The notes under the pieces: model-generated
Seen by the model: the letters and a program-made list of their open reading frames with translations, nothing else
Told to the model about the DNA's origin: nothing
Database searches by the model: none
Shown here: piece by piece, positions 24,454 to 32,706 of the stretch
How the letters are laid out: every line of letters begins with the position of its first letter
Position numbering within the stretch: position 1 is the first letter of the stretch
Translations under genes and position numbers: made by a program
From: SAR202 cluster bacterium Casp-Chloro-G4
GTDB taxonomy: Bacteria > Chloroflexota > Dehalococcoidia > Lucifugimonadales > JADFKI01
Length of the DNA: 35,010 nt
Assembly: GCA_002816705.1 (NCBI GenBank)
Contig: MUCK01000003.1
Location: forward strand, 1-35,010
Reading direction: 5' to 3'

Positions 24454-24921
24454 TCACATCTTTTGGGCGGCGTACTCGATGGCCTTGACGATGTTGTGGT
24501 ATCCGGTGCATCGGCAAAGGTTGCCTGACATTCCCTCGCGGATGTCCTGTTCCGAGGGGTTAGGATTGTTGCTTAGCAGATCGTAGGCCGACATGATCAT
24601 GCCAGGAGTGCAGAATCCGCACTGGAGGCCGTGTTTCTCCCAGAAGGCATCCTGCAACGGGTGAAGCTCACCGTTCTTTTTGGCGAGACCTTCGATCGTT
24701 GTAACTTTGCCCCCGTTGGCCCTTACCGCCAGGACAGTGCAGGACTTAACAGCCTTGCCATCCAGAATAATTGTGCATGCCCCGCAGTTGCTGGTGTCGC
24801 ATCCCACATGGGTGCCAGTGAGATTTAGAACTTCCCGTATGTAGTGGGTCAGCAGCAGGCGGGGTTCCACGTCATTGGTGTATGATTCGCCGTTGACTTC
24901 GACTGTAATTGTCACGGTCAT
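24454..24921 (-). CDS. Two-[2Fe-2S] small subunit, xanthine dehydrogenase / CO dehydrogenase family (CoxS-like)
   Basis: A 155-residue protein, typical for this subunit. The plant-type 2Fe-2S cluster is bound by Cys41, Cys46, Cys49 and Cys61 ([22 protein letters not shown] region); the second cluster by Cys101, Cys104, Cys136 and Cys138 ([10 protein letters not shown] and [11 protein letters not shown]). GGAGG lies about 9 bases before the ATG. It transfers electrons from the molybdenum site to the FAD subunit encoded next. The catalytic large subunit is not found in the window, either upstream or downstream. Confidence 0.95.
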   Translation of the reverse strand: MTVTITVEVNGESYTNDVEPRLLLTHYIREVLNLTGTHVGCDTSNCGACTIILDGKAVKSCTVLAVRANGGKVTTIEGLAKKNGELHPLQDAFWEKHGLQCGFCTPGMIMSAYDLLSNNPNPSEQDIREGMSGNLCRCTGYHNIVKAIEYAAQKM

Positions 24922-25224
24922 GAGGTGAAACCTCCAGAGGAATGTTTTTGTACGACTCGTATACTAGGTGTCTATGCCGAAAGCAGCAGGATTATAACAG
25001 CAAAAACATAGTTGGGCTACCACCCTTATAAATTCAATAAAATGCCACGTAATCGGGCGGCGTTGGCGCGATAAAGCCGGCTTGTGGTAGGCTTGATGCG
25101 ACCATCTATCTGCGGCAGTAAACCGGCTATAATGCGGGTGCCGCCTCTTCGTACGGAGTGCGCAGGATGAGAACAAGCGAATATCCTTAGCATCGCCTTA
25201 TTTCGGGACTGGGAGTGAAACTCA
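24922..25224. other. Intergenic divergent control region between the CoxS- and CoxG-like genes
   Basis: This 303-base gap holds no gene that I can support. It contains a minus-strand extended -10 at 24991-24999 and a plus-strand TATAAT at 25128-25133 (no good -35), consistent with divergent transcription of the two flanking genes. Confidence 0.6.
24991..24999 (-). promoter_or_regulatory. Extended -10 promoter of the CoxS-CoxM pair
   Basis: Read on the minus strand this is TGTTATAAT, a perfect extended -10 element, about 70 bases upstream of the CoxS-like start. No clear -35 hexamer is seen. Confidence 0.5.
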
Positions 25225-25665
25225 TTGAAAGTTGAAGGCTCTTTCACATTCGACGCGCCCAAGGCCAAGGTCTGGGATTTGCTACTATCGCCCAAGGTTT
25301 TGGCCGACTGTATACCAGGTTGCCAGAAGCTGGACGAGGTTGGCCCGGATTCCTACGAGGTAGTGATGCGAGTCGGCGTGGCTGCCGTTTCCGGAACGTA
25401 CACCGGCAAGGTGGTTGTTACGGATAAGATCGACATGGTGTCCTACAAGATGATCGTTGAGGGACGGGGTGCCGGTGGCGGCGTCAAAGGCGAGGGTTTT
25501 TTGAACTTCGAGGACGCGGACAACGGTGGAACGCAAGTCAGCGTCGTTGGCGACGCCAGGGTCACTGGAATCGTTGCCAGGGTTGGGCAGCGCCTTATGG
25601 GTAACGCATCCAAAATGTTGATGAAACAGTTCTTCGAGTGTTTGCAGTCCAAGGTTGCTCAATAG
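25225..25665 (+). CDS. SRPBCC-fold protein, CoxG-like
   Basis: The 146-residue protein opens MKVEGSFTFDAPKAKVWDLL and continues VLADCIPGCQKLDEVG, the classic start of CoxG-type SRPBCC proteins; VKGEGFLNFEDADNGGTQV is the later strand pair. CoxG proteins are implicated in recruiting molybdenum-hydroxylase complexes to the membrane; many homologues have no defined role. The start is a TTG at 25225: this gives the standard family N terminus and GGGAGTG lies about 8 bases before it. A C-terminal membrane anchor, present in some CoxG proteins, is absent. It is the first gene of a plus-strand unit with a crotonase and a DUF2007-type protein. Confidence 0.88.
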   Translation: MKVEGSFTFDAPKAKVWDLLLSPKVLADCIPGCQKLDEVGPDSYEVVMRVGVAAVSGTYTGKVVVTDKIDMVSYKMIVEGRGAGGGVKGEGFLNFEDADNGGTQVSVVGDARVTGIVARVGQRLMGNASKMLMKQFFECLQSKVAQ

Positions 25666-25711
25666 GACGTGCCATATTCGTGGACCCGACGATAGTGGAT
25701 AAAGGAGTGTC

Positions 25712-26563
25712 ATGGCATACCAGTTCATAGACGTGGCTGAAGAGGACGGCGTCCTGATTGTTACGCTGGATGACCCTCCCACGCGCAATGCTATCGGCGA
25801 TGAGATGGCCGGTGAGCTTAATCAGGAGTTGGAGAGGCTGGAGGCGGATGCCGACCTGCGGGCACTGGTGCTCACTGGACGCGACCCTTCTTTTTGCTCA
25901 GGCGCGAACGTCAAGCGCATGAACGAGGCCAACGAGGAGCGGGGCGAAACGTCGGTCCCGGATGGCGTGAAGCCCTGGGACCACCTGCAACAGCAATGGG
26001 ACACAATGGCTTCTGGCGAGTCCTACATGGACGGCGTCAGGTTTGTGCCGCTGAAGCTCCATAACCTGCAGAAGCCCTCCATTGCCGCAGTGAACGGGTA
26101 CGCCATGGGTCTGGGCATGGGCATTGCCCTCTCATGCGACATACGAATCGCATCCGAGTCCGCTCGGTTTTCCGAGACGTTCATACGCAGAGGGCTGATT
26201 CCCGCAGACGGCTCTTGCTGGCAGCTTCCCAGAATGATTGGCTTGAGCCATACCTTCATGCTTCAGTACACAGGTGACGCTGTGGAGGCGCAGGAGGCAT
26301 ATCGGCTTGGTATGGTCAGCAAGGTTGTGTCGCCCTCAGAACTCATGGATACGACCATGGAACTGGCGAAGCGGCTGGCCAGTGGCCCGACCTATTCGAT
26401 GGCTCTTATCAAAAAGCTGATACAGGACTCGCTGTTCAAAAACCTGGAGGAGAGCCTGTTGCTGGCCGGCCCTGCCCAGAACATAGCCCGAAGCACGTCC
26501 GATCACAAGGAGGGCGTCCGCGCCTTCGTCGAGAAGCGACAACCGGTCTACAAGGGACGTTAG
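25712..26563 (+). CDS. Enoyl-CoA hydratase/isomerase-family (crotonase) protein
   Basis: A 283-residue crotonase. The oxyanion-hole segments are DPSFCSGANVKRM (near 60-72) and NGYAMGLGMGIALSCDIRIAS (near 128-148). The following FSETFIRRGLIPADGSCWQL segment resembles the PaaG/isomerase branch (F..xF...GL.PD.G) rather than bona fide hydratases, which carry a PE..LG..PG motif with the catalytic Glu. It acts on acyl-CoA thioesters; the exact reaction is not determinable. AAGGAG lies just upstream of the ATG. Co-directional with, and 46 bases after, the CoxG-like gene. Confidence 0.9.
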   Translation: MAYQFIDVAEEDGVLIVTLDDPPTRNAIGDEMAGELNQELERLEADADLRALVLTGRDPSFCSGANVKRMNEANEERGETSVPDGVKPWDHLQQQWDTMASGESYMDGVRFVPLKLHNLQKPSIAAVNGYAMGLGMGIALSCDIRIASESARFSETFIRRGLIPADGSCWQLPRMIGLSHTFMLQYTGDAVEAQEAYRLGMVSKVVSPSELMDTTMELAKRLASGPTYSMALIKKLIQDSLFKNLEESLLLAGPAQNIARSTSDHKEGVRAFVEKRQPVYKGR

Positions 26564-26589
26564 TCAGAAGCAGCGCGAGTGAGGTCTGA

Positions 26590-26850
26590 ATGCCGCAGAG
26601 ACAAAAAATAGTCCCTCTGGATACGTTTAACAACGAGATGGAAGCGCAGATGATGGCGCAGATTCTTGAGGAGTATGGAATCCCGGCTGTTATCCAGCCG
26701 ATGGGTGGCGGCTATGGCGCCCTCGGCGTAACCCAATTCATTCCCCATCGACTGTTTGTGCCTGAGGAAGATTTCGACAGGGCAAAAGAAATCGCCGATA
26801 CGGACTATAGAGAGATTAACTCCGACTCTCCAGAAACCAGCGCACCGTAG
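26590..26850 (+). CDS. Small DUF2007-type putative signal-transducing protein
   Basis: An 86-residue protein. The helix-loop-strand pattern NNEMEAQMMAQILEEYGIPAVI, with later FIPHRLFVPEEDFDRAKEI, fits the DUF2007 (GlnB-like fold) family of putative signal-transducing proteins; function is not established. It follows the crotonase by 26 bases on the same strand. Its last 35 bases overlap, tail to tail, the end of the minus-strand alpha/beta hydrolase. Confidence 0.75.
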   Translation: MPQRQKIVPLDTFNNEMEAQMMAQILEEYGIPAVIQPMGGGYGALGVTQFIPHRLFVPEEDFDRAKEIADTDYREINSDSPETSAP

Positions 26851-27652
26851 TCTCGAATGCCCCCGGGAACTCCTGGTAAAACCAGTGGCCTCCGCCTTCC
26901 AACTCCGCGAGCCGCGTATGTGGCAGCGCTTCGTGCATCTTCACGGCGGTCTCATGATTTAGCAGGTTGCTCTGACGCCCCCTGACGATTAGCGTTGGCA
27001 TCTTGACCTTGGACCACTCATCCCACAATTCGGGTCGCTGGTAAGCCCCCAGGATGGCCCTGTCCCTTTTCCAGACGCGTTTGCCATCGCCCAAATCGTT
27101 GGTCATCGCCTCGGCCTGCAGGCGTAGCATCTCCACCGACGATTGTGGCTGGCGGGTGCGTAGTCGCTCCACCACGTCTTCCAGAGAAGCCCATTCGTCA
27201 GACTCCGTGTTGTAGCGGTCGAACATGCCTTGTGAATCAGGGTTAACAGAGTCGGGGTCTATGTCCACAACGATCAGCGATTCGACAACATCTGGGTGCT
27301 CACTAGCGTACACGAATGCGTACCGCGCGCCTGCGGAATGGCCAACCAAGATGATCTTTTGCAGGCCCAGCGCATCCACCAACGCCTCAATATCGCTAAC
27401 GTAGTCGCGGAATGTGTACTGGCTTGGATCCAGCCAGGCGCTGTCTCCGTGTCCCCGGCTGTCCAATGCGATTACGTGATAGTCGTGCTGCATGCCGTTG
27501 GCGAAGGTGTCCCAAGATCGGGCGCAGTCCTGCAAGCCGTGCAAGATAAGCATACCCTGGGCCTGAGTGTTGCCCCAATCGACATAGTGGAGACGAACGC
27601 CGTTGGTTTCTAAGTAGCAGTCTTCCGGTGAGGGCGTTTCTTTGGTAGTCAA
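26816..27652 (-). CDS. Alpha/beta-fold hydrolase
   Basis: A 278-residue alpha/beta hydrolase. The nucleophile elbow is GHSAGA (Ser106), the oxyanion region is LILHGLQDCARSWD, and the catalytic His is His256 in EGGGHWFYQEFP. The acid is probably in the VVDIDPD strand end (residues 129-133). No signal peptide. It could cleave an ester, lactone or C-C bond; the family does not say which. Its ATG overlaps the stop of the acetamidase/formamidase gene by 4 bases (ATGA-type coupling), which suggests a shared pathway. Confidence 0.9.
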   Translation of the reverse strand: MTTKETPSPEDCYLETNGVRLHYVDWGNTQAQGMLILHGLQDCARSWDTFANGMQHDYHVIALDSRGHGDSAWLDPSQYTFRDYVSDIEALVDALGLQKIILVGHSAGARYAFVYASEHPDVVESLIVVDIDPDSVNPDSQGMFDRYNTESDEWASLEDVVERLRTRQPQSSVEMLRLQAEAMTNDLGDGKRVWKRDRAILGAYQRPELWDEWSKVKMPTLIVRGRQSNLLNHETAVKMHEALPHTRLAELEGGGHWFYQEFPGAFETTVRWFLESRS

Positions 27653-28584
27653 GCGTAAGTTCGGGGGAGGTAGCGCTTGGGAAACTTGGCTACCACCGAA
27701 TACTGAATATCCACCATGTTTGCCAGCCGCACCCTGGCGACCTGGGAACAGAGCTGGTAAGCCGTCAGCCGTTCTATGCCGTACTCGGTCTCAAGCCACA
27801 TCACAAGTTCGTAGAAAGCGATTCTGGCAGCGTCCTCCATGGGCCGTGCGCTGCCGATTGTCATCAGGAACTCGTCAGACACAACCCTGGGGGTCGCGAC
27901 GGCATGTCCCTTGATAAGACCTATCGTTACCGTTCCTCGTGTAGGTATCTCCGTGGCAACGCCGCAGACCTCTCCGTCTCCCTGGGCCGCGTGGCCGTCA
28001 CCAATGTACAGTAGGGCACCCGGTACTTGGACAGGCAAATGAACTGTGTTGCCGGGACAAACGTCTGCCGCGTCCATGTTGCCTCCGTGGAAGCCCGGCG
28101 TGAGCGATGAGATTGCTTCAACCTCGGGCGCTGTGCCGATGGTGCCGTAAAAAGGCTCGAAGGGAATGGGTGCGATATCCAGGTCTTGAGAGAACGTGAC
28201 CTCGTTGTTGGCAATAGGGTGCAGCATCACGCGAGGAGGCAAGGGAGAGTTCAGGGTACGGGTGAAGCCGGTGCCGCACAGGCCTCCGAATTCGGGTATA
28301 AGACAACTCACCCCGTAGTCCCGCGTCACCTCTATGGACTGTATGGACACTGTGATGGTGTCGCCTTTCTCTGCGCCATCGACGTATATGGGCCCTGTGA
28401 GCGGGTTCACGTAGGGCAGGGTGATGATCTTGGCGATGTCGGCGTCAGGCGAATCTATGCGATTCTCGAAGGCGTCCAACGTTTCGACGATGATTGTCTC
28501 ACCCGGGCGTACCGTGGCAATCGGAGCCTTGTAAGGCCCGATGACGTAGGAAAAGTCGCCGGGCTCGTTAATTATTGTCTGCAT
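27649..28584 (-). CDS. Acetamidase/formamidase-family amidase
   Basis: A 311-residue member of the FmdA/AmdA family. Visible signatures are the N-terminal VRPGETIIVETLDAF, the PLTGPIYVDGAEKGDTITV strand, HGGNMDAADVCPGNTVHLP and the hallmark IGDGHAAQGDGEVCGVATE. These metal-dependent enzymes hydrolyse short aliphatic amides such as formamide or acetamide, releasing ammonia; distant homologues may take other amides. The C-terminal stretch YQLCSQVARVRLANMVD is typical. It precedes, and is translationally coupled to, the alpha/beta hydrolase gene. Confidence 0.93.
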   Translation of the reverse strand: MQTIINEPGDFSYVIGPYKAPIATVRPGETIIVETLDAFENRIDSPDADIAKIITLPYVNPLTGPIYVDGAEKGDTITVSIQSIEVTRDYGVSCLIPEFGGLCGTGFTRTLNSPLPPRVMLHPIANNEVTFSQDLDIAPIPFEPFYGTIGTAPEVEAISSLTPGFHGGNMDAADVCPGNTVHLPVQVPGALLYIGDGHAAQGDGEVCGVATEIPTRGTVTIGLIKGHAVATPRVVSDEFLMTIGSARPMEDAARIAFYELVMWLETEYGIERLTAYQLCSQVARVRLANMVDIQYSVVAKFPKRYLPRTYA

Positions 28585-28654
28585 GTAAAGTAAACCGTTA
28601 GTCCATCGAGATAGCTTCTATGGGCATGTGGTCTGACAGGTCCCGATTCTGCCA

Positions 28655-29470
28655 TTATCGTCCCTTGAACACCGGGGTTCGCTTCTCGCTGAAGGCCACG
28701 CGGCCTTCGGTGGCGTCCTCGCTGGCCCTGGCGATGCTCTGGGCTTCGCGCATGGTTTCGATGTCCGTTGCTGTCAATGCGGAGCCTTCGTTGCGCCTCC
28801 GCACCAGAGTGTTGACCACTGCCTTGTGGCCCTTGAGCGACAACGGAGCGGTGACCGCGAACTCGTCCGCCAGTCCATACGCCGCAGCTTCCAAGCCGTC
28901 CGGCTCGACCACTTCGTTGACCAGCCCCATGTCCAGGGCCCGGTCTGCGCTTACTCGGCGGCCGGAGCAGAAAAGCTCTTTGGTAAATGCCGGGCCTACG
29001 AGATCGATAAATACCTGGATGCGCTCGAAGTCGTAGATTATGCCCAGCCTGGAGGGCGGTATGCCTAGTTGGCTGCCCTTGGCCGCGATGCGAATGTCGC
29101 ACTCGGTGGCCAGCGCCAGGCCGCCTCCTACACAGTAGCCTTGGATCATGGCCACGACGGGAAATGGAGCGTCGTGGATGGCCTCACGAGAAACACGCTG
29201 CGGCCATTGCATAGAATCCGGTTTGCTAGGATCGAGCTGCGGACCGGGGTCGCCCGGAGCGCGCTTCAGGTCGTCGCCTGCGGAGAATGCTCTGTCGCCC
29301 TGGCCTCTGATGACCAGGCATCTGACAGTGGCCTCTTCCGCCATGCGGTCGATTTCCCGGACAAGCGCCGCATGAATTTCAGGATTCAGCGCGTTACGCT
29401 TGTCCGGCCTGTTTATCGTAAAGGTCGCAACGTGGCCCGTCTGCTCGACGATGTAAACGTCTTCGCTCAT
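28655..29470 (-). CDS. Enoyl-CoA hydratase/isomerase-family (crotonase) protein
   Basis: A 271-residue crotonase. Oxyanion-hole segments are DRAFSAGDDLKRAPG (near 57-71) and GYCVGGGLALATECDIRIAA (near 110-129). The following LGIPPSRLGIIYDFERIQ segment has Pro-Ser where a catalytic Glu is often found, so it may not be a standard hydratase. The C terminus EGRVAFSEKRTPVFKGR is family-typical. It acts on an acyl-CoA of unknown identity. It lies 193 bases downstream of the CaiB/BaiF gene, with a dispersed repeat between, and 70 bases before the amidase gene. Confidence 0.9.
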   Translation of the reverse strand: MSEDVYIVEQTGHVATFTINRPDKRNALNPEIHAALVREIDRMAEEATVRCLVIRGQGDRAFSAGDDLKRAPGDPGPQLDPSKPDSMQWPQRVSREAIHDAPFPVVAMIQGYCVGGGLALATECDIRIAAKGSQLGIPPSRLGIIYDFERIQVFIDLVGPAFTKELFCSGRRVSADRALDMGLVNEVVEPDGLEAAAYGLADEFAVTAPLSLKGHKAVVNTLVRRRNEGSALTATDIETMREAQSIARASEDATEGRVAFSEKRTPVFKGR

Positions 29471-29521
29471 GCTGATTGCCTCTTCGCCCTCTGCACAATA
29501 ATAAGGTGTTCGAGTAAATCA

Positions 29522-29619
29522 TCCTTCGACAGGCTCACCACAAAGGGATTTTTATTCTCACGTTCGTGGTAAACGCCAATTCAATCGAGTATCCTCGACC
29601 GAGTCGGGATCTGTCGAAC
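29522..29619. repeat. Intergenic repeat element containing dispersed 47-bp repeat copy B
   Basis: The right half (29573-29619) repeats the sequence at 6051-6097 in the same orientation with about 41 of 47 bases identical. The left end, CCTTCGACAGGCTCACCAC, resembles an imperfect inverted counterpart of the CGTGGT...TGTCGAAC half, so the whole may fold as a degenerate hairpin. It lies between a crotonase gene and the CaiB/BaiF gene, outside coding sequence. Confidence 0.6.
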
Positions 29620-29663
29620 CTAATGCCCTAAAATGTCCTTTTGTGCAAAGCCCCTCGCTCGAG

Positions 29664-30872
29664 TTAGTCGGTTGCGACTACCTTATCGTTCACCATCTTG
29701 GCGACGTCTTCCTCCGAGTACGTGAGCAGCTCTTGAAGAATCTCCCTGGTGTGCTGTCCCACAGTGGGGGCCGAGCCCACCACCATTGGCGTGCGACCGA
29801 ACTTGATCATCTTGCCAGTAACCCACATGGTGCCTGCTACTGGGTCAGGCACTTCTTCCATCATGCCACGCTCGTGAAGCTGGGGGTCCACTGCCGCCTG
29901 TTCCGTGGTGTTTACGGGCGCGCATGGAATACTGAAGCTGGAAAGGTAATCGATGATGTACTTGGTTTCGCGCGCCTTGAACCAGGCTGCCATTTCCTCT
30001 TCCAATAACTCTCCGTTGGCCTGTCGCTGTGCGCGGGTGTTGAAACGCTCGTCCTCAGCCCAGTGAGGCTTCTCCAAGGCTTCGCACATCCGTTGCCACA
30101 TGGCGTCGTTACCAGCCGCCAGGATCATGTGGCCGTCGGCCGTCTCGTACATGCCGCCAACGATACCGGAGCCGCCGCCTTGAGGTGCGCGCTTCGTTAT
30201 CTGGCCGTCGCCCAGAAACGCCGATATGGGTATCTCGTTGACGGTGAATCCTGTGTCGGCGAGGCAGACCTCCAGGGACTGTCCCTGGCCGGATATTTCT
30301 CGTTCACGAAGTGCCGCCAAAGCGCCTATGCAGGCGTGTAGGGCGGTAATTCTGTCGATCAATGGGAAGTAGGTCTTGATAGGCGGAAGGCCTTCATAGC
30401 CGGTCAGCGTCATAAGGCCACCCATGGCCTGACCAATAGGGTCGAATCCAACCTTTTCACTGTTAGGGCCATACTGCCCGTAGGCGGAAACGTTAATCAT
30501 GACTATCTTGGGGTTCAATTCTTTCAACACGTCATAGCCGAAGCCCATTGTGTCGATGGTGCCGGGCCTGAAGTTCTGCAGAAGAACATCGGAGACCTTT
30601 ACCAGTTCCCGAAGGACCTCTTTGCCCTTTTCGGTGCGCATGTTGATGGAAAGGCTCTTCTTGCCGCTGTTGTACTGCACCCAGTATGCGCTCTGACCAC
30701 GGACGCGTGGGCCGTTCTGCCGACTCTCGTCGCCGCCGATGTTCTCGACTTTGATTACCTCGGCGCCCATGCGGGCGAACATCAGGGCACAACGTGGCCC
30801 CGCCTGATATCTGCCCAGGTCCAAAACTCGAATGCCCTCTAAGGGGCCGTTCATGTTTCCGCTGGTTGTCAT
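29664..30872 (-). CDS. CaiB/BaiF family (class III) CoA-transferase
   Basis: A 402-residue class III CoA-transferase. Diagnostic stretches are LEGIRVLDLGRYQAGPRCAL, FARMGAEVIKVENIGGDESR, the NSGKKSLSINMRTEKGK segment and LLQNFRPGTIDTMGFGYD. The likely catalytic Asp is Asp144 in VGFDPIGQAMGGLM, which forms the acyl anhydride and thioester intermediates. It moves CoA between organic acids, activating a substrate for degradation. Its start is 4 bases after the stop of the crotonase at 30877, so the two form an operon and probably act on the same acyl-CoA. Substrate unknown. Confidence 0.94.
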   Translation of the reverse strand: MTTSGNMNGPLEGIRVLDLGRYQAGPRCALMFARMGAEVIKVENIGGDESRQNGPRVRGQSAYWVQYNSGKKSLSINMRTEKGKEVLRELVKVSDVLLQNFRPGTIDTMGFGYDVLKELNPKIVMINVSAYGQYGPNSEKVGFDPIGQAMGGLMTLTGYEGLPPIKTYFPLIDRITALHACIGALAALREREISGQGQSLEVCLADTGFTVNEIPISAFLGDGQITKRAPQGGGSGIVGGMYETADGHMILAAGNDAMWQRMCEALEKPHWAEDERFNTRAQRQANGELLEEEMAAWFKARETKYIIDYLSSFSIPCAPVNTTEQAAVDPQLHERGMMEEVPDPVAGTMWVTGKMIKFGRTPMVVGSAPTVGQHTREILQELLTYSEEDVAKMVNDKVVATD

Positions 30873-30876
30873 AAAC

Positions 30877-31635
30877 TTACTTCCTACCCTTCCTATCCAA
30901 GAAATCCTTGAAGCCTTCTTCGACTGGGGTTGCGCTTAGCTTGCCATCGCGAGCCCGGGCCTCGTTGTCGTACATGCCTCGGAACGTTGCCCCGACATCC
31001 TCGAACATGAGCTCCTTGATGCCCTGGACCATGCGAGCGTCGTTGACTACTATCTGCCTGGCTATCTCCATGGCCTTGGGCATTAGTTCGTCGGCGGAAA
31101 CCAGGTGGTTCAACAGGCCTATGCGAAATGCCTCTTCTGCCTCCACTACGCGGGCGGTGAATAGCAGTTCCTTTGCGGCAGGCCATCCGACCTGCATAGG
31201 CAGGCTCCATGTGGAGTTAACTCTCCCGTAGGAGGCTGCCAGGAACTTGAAGCTGGTTCGTTCGCAGCCGACACGAATATCGAAGCTGGACGCCATCACA
31301 GCGCCGCCGCCGTAGCAAAGACCGTTAAGAGCAGCGACAGTGGGCTTTTTGCAGGCAGCAATATTCCACTGCTGCTCCGACCGCCGGGGATCCGGGGGCG
31401 GCGGGTTCTCCGCGTCACGGACCTGTTCATGAATGTCTGCGCCGGCAGAGAATGCACGTTCGCCGGTTCCCGTGAAGACTACGGCCTTGATTTCGTCGTC
31501 GGCCTCAAACTCACCTATGGCTGTGTCCACTTCGCGGTAGAGACTTTTGCTCAGTGCGTTAAGCACTTTGGGACGGTTTAGCCGGATAATTCCGACGCCC
31601 TCGTCCCGGGTTAGCACAATGTTTTCGTAGGTCAC
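30877..31635 (-). CDS. Enoyl-CoA hydratase/isomerase-family (crotonase) protein
   Basis: A 252-residue crotonase. Oxyanion segments are GERAFSAGADIHEQV (near 57-71) and NGLCYGGGAVMASSFDIRVG (near 105-124). The FKFLAASYGRVNSTWSLPMQ segment again lacks the standard catalytic Glu pair, so the reaction (hydratase, isomerase, hydrolase or other) is not clear. It is the first gene of the pair with the CaiB/BaiF CoA-transferase and has its own strong promoter about 85 bases upstream. Confidence 0.92.
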   Translation of the reverse strand: MTYENIVLTRDEGVGIIRLNRPKVLNALSKSLYREVDTAIGEFEADDEIKAVVFTGTGERAFSAGADIHEQVRDAENPPPPDPRRSEQQWNIAACKKPTVAALNGLCYGGGAVMASSFDIRVGCERTSFKFLAASYGRVNSTWSLPMQVGWPAAKELLFTARVVEAEEAFRIGLLNHLVSADELMPKAMEIARQIVVNDARMVQGIKELMFEDVGATFRGMYDNEARARDGKLSATPVEEGFKDFLDRKGRK

Positions 31636-31718
31636 TGATTAAGCATCTCCTGGTTTTGATTGGCATGGGTTTCGCCGATTGTTGGCACCGGTTTTGACGA
31701 AACGCCGTGACCACCGAA

Positions 31719-31747
31719 AGTATAATTCAGCGGTCACAAGCCGTCAA
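31719..31747 (-). promoter_or_regulatory. Sigma-70-type promoter of the crotonase-CaiB/BaiF operon
   Basis: On the minus strand, TTGACG (31747-31742) and TATACT (31724-31719) are separated by exactly 17 bases. The -35 matches five of six and the -10 matches five of six consensus positions. The start codon at 31635 lies about 77 bases from the predicted start point. Confidence 0.6.
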
Positions 31748-31792
31748 ACGGCGAAGGTCTCTTAATGGCTTAATGTAGGGCTCGAAGGATAT

Positions 31793-32113
31793 CTATTCCA
31801 CAGGTATGGCAACTGATATTCGTGGCTCCGGACCAACCGCTTTTGTGGTGTGCCCCTGGCCCGTCAGGTCCTCAGCCAGCATGGCGTCTCCTGCCCCCAG
31901 CGTAAAGACAGTGCCATCGCCCAGACCGATTTCGACCTGCCCTGATAGGGTTATGAGGTACTGCTTTCTGGGCGCAATATGCCAGTCGATGAAGTCGCCG
32001 GACTCATGTCTGCGCCACGTCATTCCTGGCCCTTTCTCTACTTGTTGCGGAGGTTGGTAGTTTTCTTCCATGTGGGACTGTCCATCTTCACCTGTGTAGA
32101 GTCTGTATATCAA
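31793..32113 (-). CDS. Cupin-domain protein (TTG start)
   Basis: The best start is TTG at 32113: a perfect AAGGAG site lies 6 bases upstream and the next codons read IYRLYTGEDGQSHME. A longer reading from GTG at 32179 places that ribosome site inside the coding sequence and is disfavoured. The resulting 106-residue protein is a single cupin barrel (YLITLSGQVEIGLGDGTVF, then LGAGDAMLAEDLTGQGH). The first cupin motif keeps only one His (DWHIAPRKQY) and the usual second His and Glu are missing, so metal binding is doubtful. It could be a small isomerase or a ligand-binding protein. It seems monocistronic. Confidence 0.8.
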   Translation of the reverse strand: MIYRLYTGEDGQSHMEENYQPPQQVEKGPGMTWRRHESGDFIDWHIAPRKQYLITLSGQVEIGLGDGTVFTLGAGDAMLAEDLTGQGHTTKAVGPEPRISVAIPVE

Positions 32114-32242
32114 GTTTTTCTCCTTTGGATTCCTGTGGCTTGGAATTCCTGGTATTCGTGGAATGAATTGTATTTGCACCGCACTGGCCGGTCAAATGCC
32201 GACAGGAGGCAGGTTCTTATAGATATGCTTTCGATTTAGGCA

Positions 32243-32271
32243 TTGACCAAGAATTTGCCCCGAAATATGGT
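32243..32271 (+). promoter_or_regulatory. Candidate promoter of the receiver-domain gene
   Basis: TTGACC (32243-32248, five of six consensus) and TATGGT (32266-32271, four of six) are separated by 17 bases. They lie 40 bases upstream of the start at 32311. Confidence 0.45.
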
Positions 32272-32310
32272 TAGTTTAGGTTAGTAGACGTTTATCTGTA
32301 GAGCGAGCAT

Positions 32311-32706
32311 ATGAATAATAACGGAACAAGCCCGCACATACTCATAGTCGAAGACGACAACTCGTTGAGAGATCTTTTCAGCGAGGCGCTGGCGTCTGAG
32401 GGTTATGCAACGTCTATCGCGGCTAACGGCGCGGAAGGCATTGAGGCGTTCGACGAGATCAACCCTGATCTTGTGTTGCTGGACCTTCTCATGCCGAAGA
32501 TGGATGGCTGGGAGGCCCTCGAGCGCGTTCGGAAGATATCCGAGTGTCCGGTGATAATCGTCACGGGGCAGGGAACCACTGAAAACATCATACGTGGCCT
32601 TCTTGAGGCTGGCGCTGATGACTATCTGGTTAAGCCTTTCGGTATCAAAGAACTCATCGCCAGGGTAAACGCCGTGCTGAGGCGCTCAGTACCTACGGTT
32701 CAGTAA
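32311..32706 (+). CDS. Stand-alone response-regulator receiver protein
   Basis: The 131-residue protein is a single CheY/OmpR-type receiver domain. The acid pocket is Asp15/Asp16 (VEDDNSLRDLF), the phospho-acceptor is Asp58 (LLDLLMPKMDGWE), the switch residue is Thr85 (IVTGQGTTE) and the conserved Lys is Lys108 (DYLVKPFGIKELIARV). No output domain is present. A partner histidine kinase is not in the window. The ribosome site is weak (GAGCGAG). Its stop codon lies at the edge of a convergent, decayed gene (32700-32940). Confidence 0.92.
   Translation: MNNNGTSPHILIVEDDNSLRDLFSEALASEGYATSIAANGAEGIEAFDEINPDLVLLDLLMPKMDGWEALERVRKISECPVIIVTGQGTTENIIRGLLEAGADDYLVKPFGIKELIARVNAVLRRSVPTVQ

Noticed and set aside
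31694-31726. Plus-strand promoter TTGACG...TATAAT in front of the cupin region
   Set aside because: Spacer is about 21 bases and no plus-strand gene follows for nearly 600 bases; the minus-strand promoter at the same place has exact 17-base spacing and a gene.
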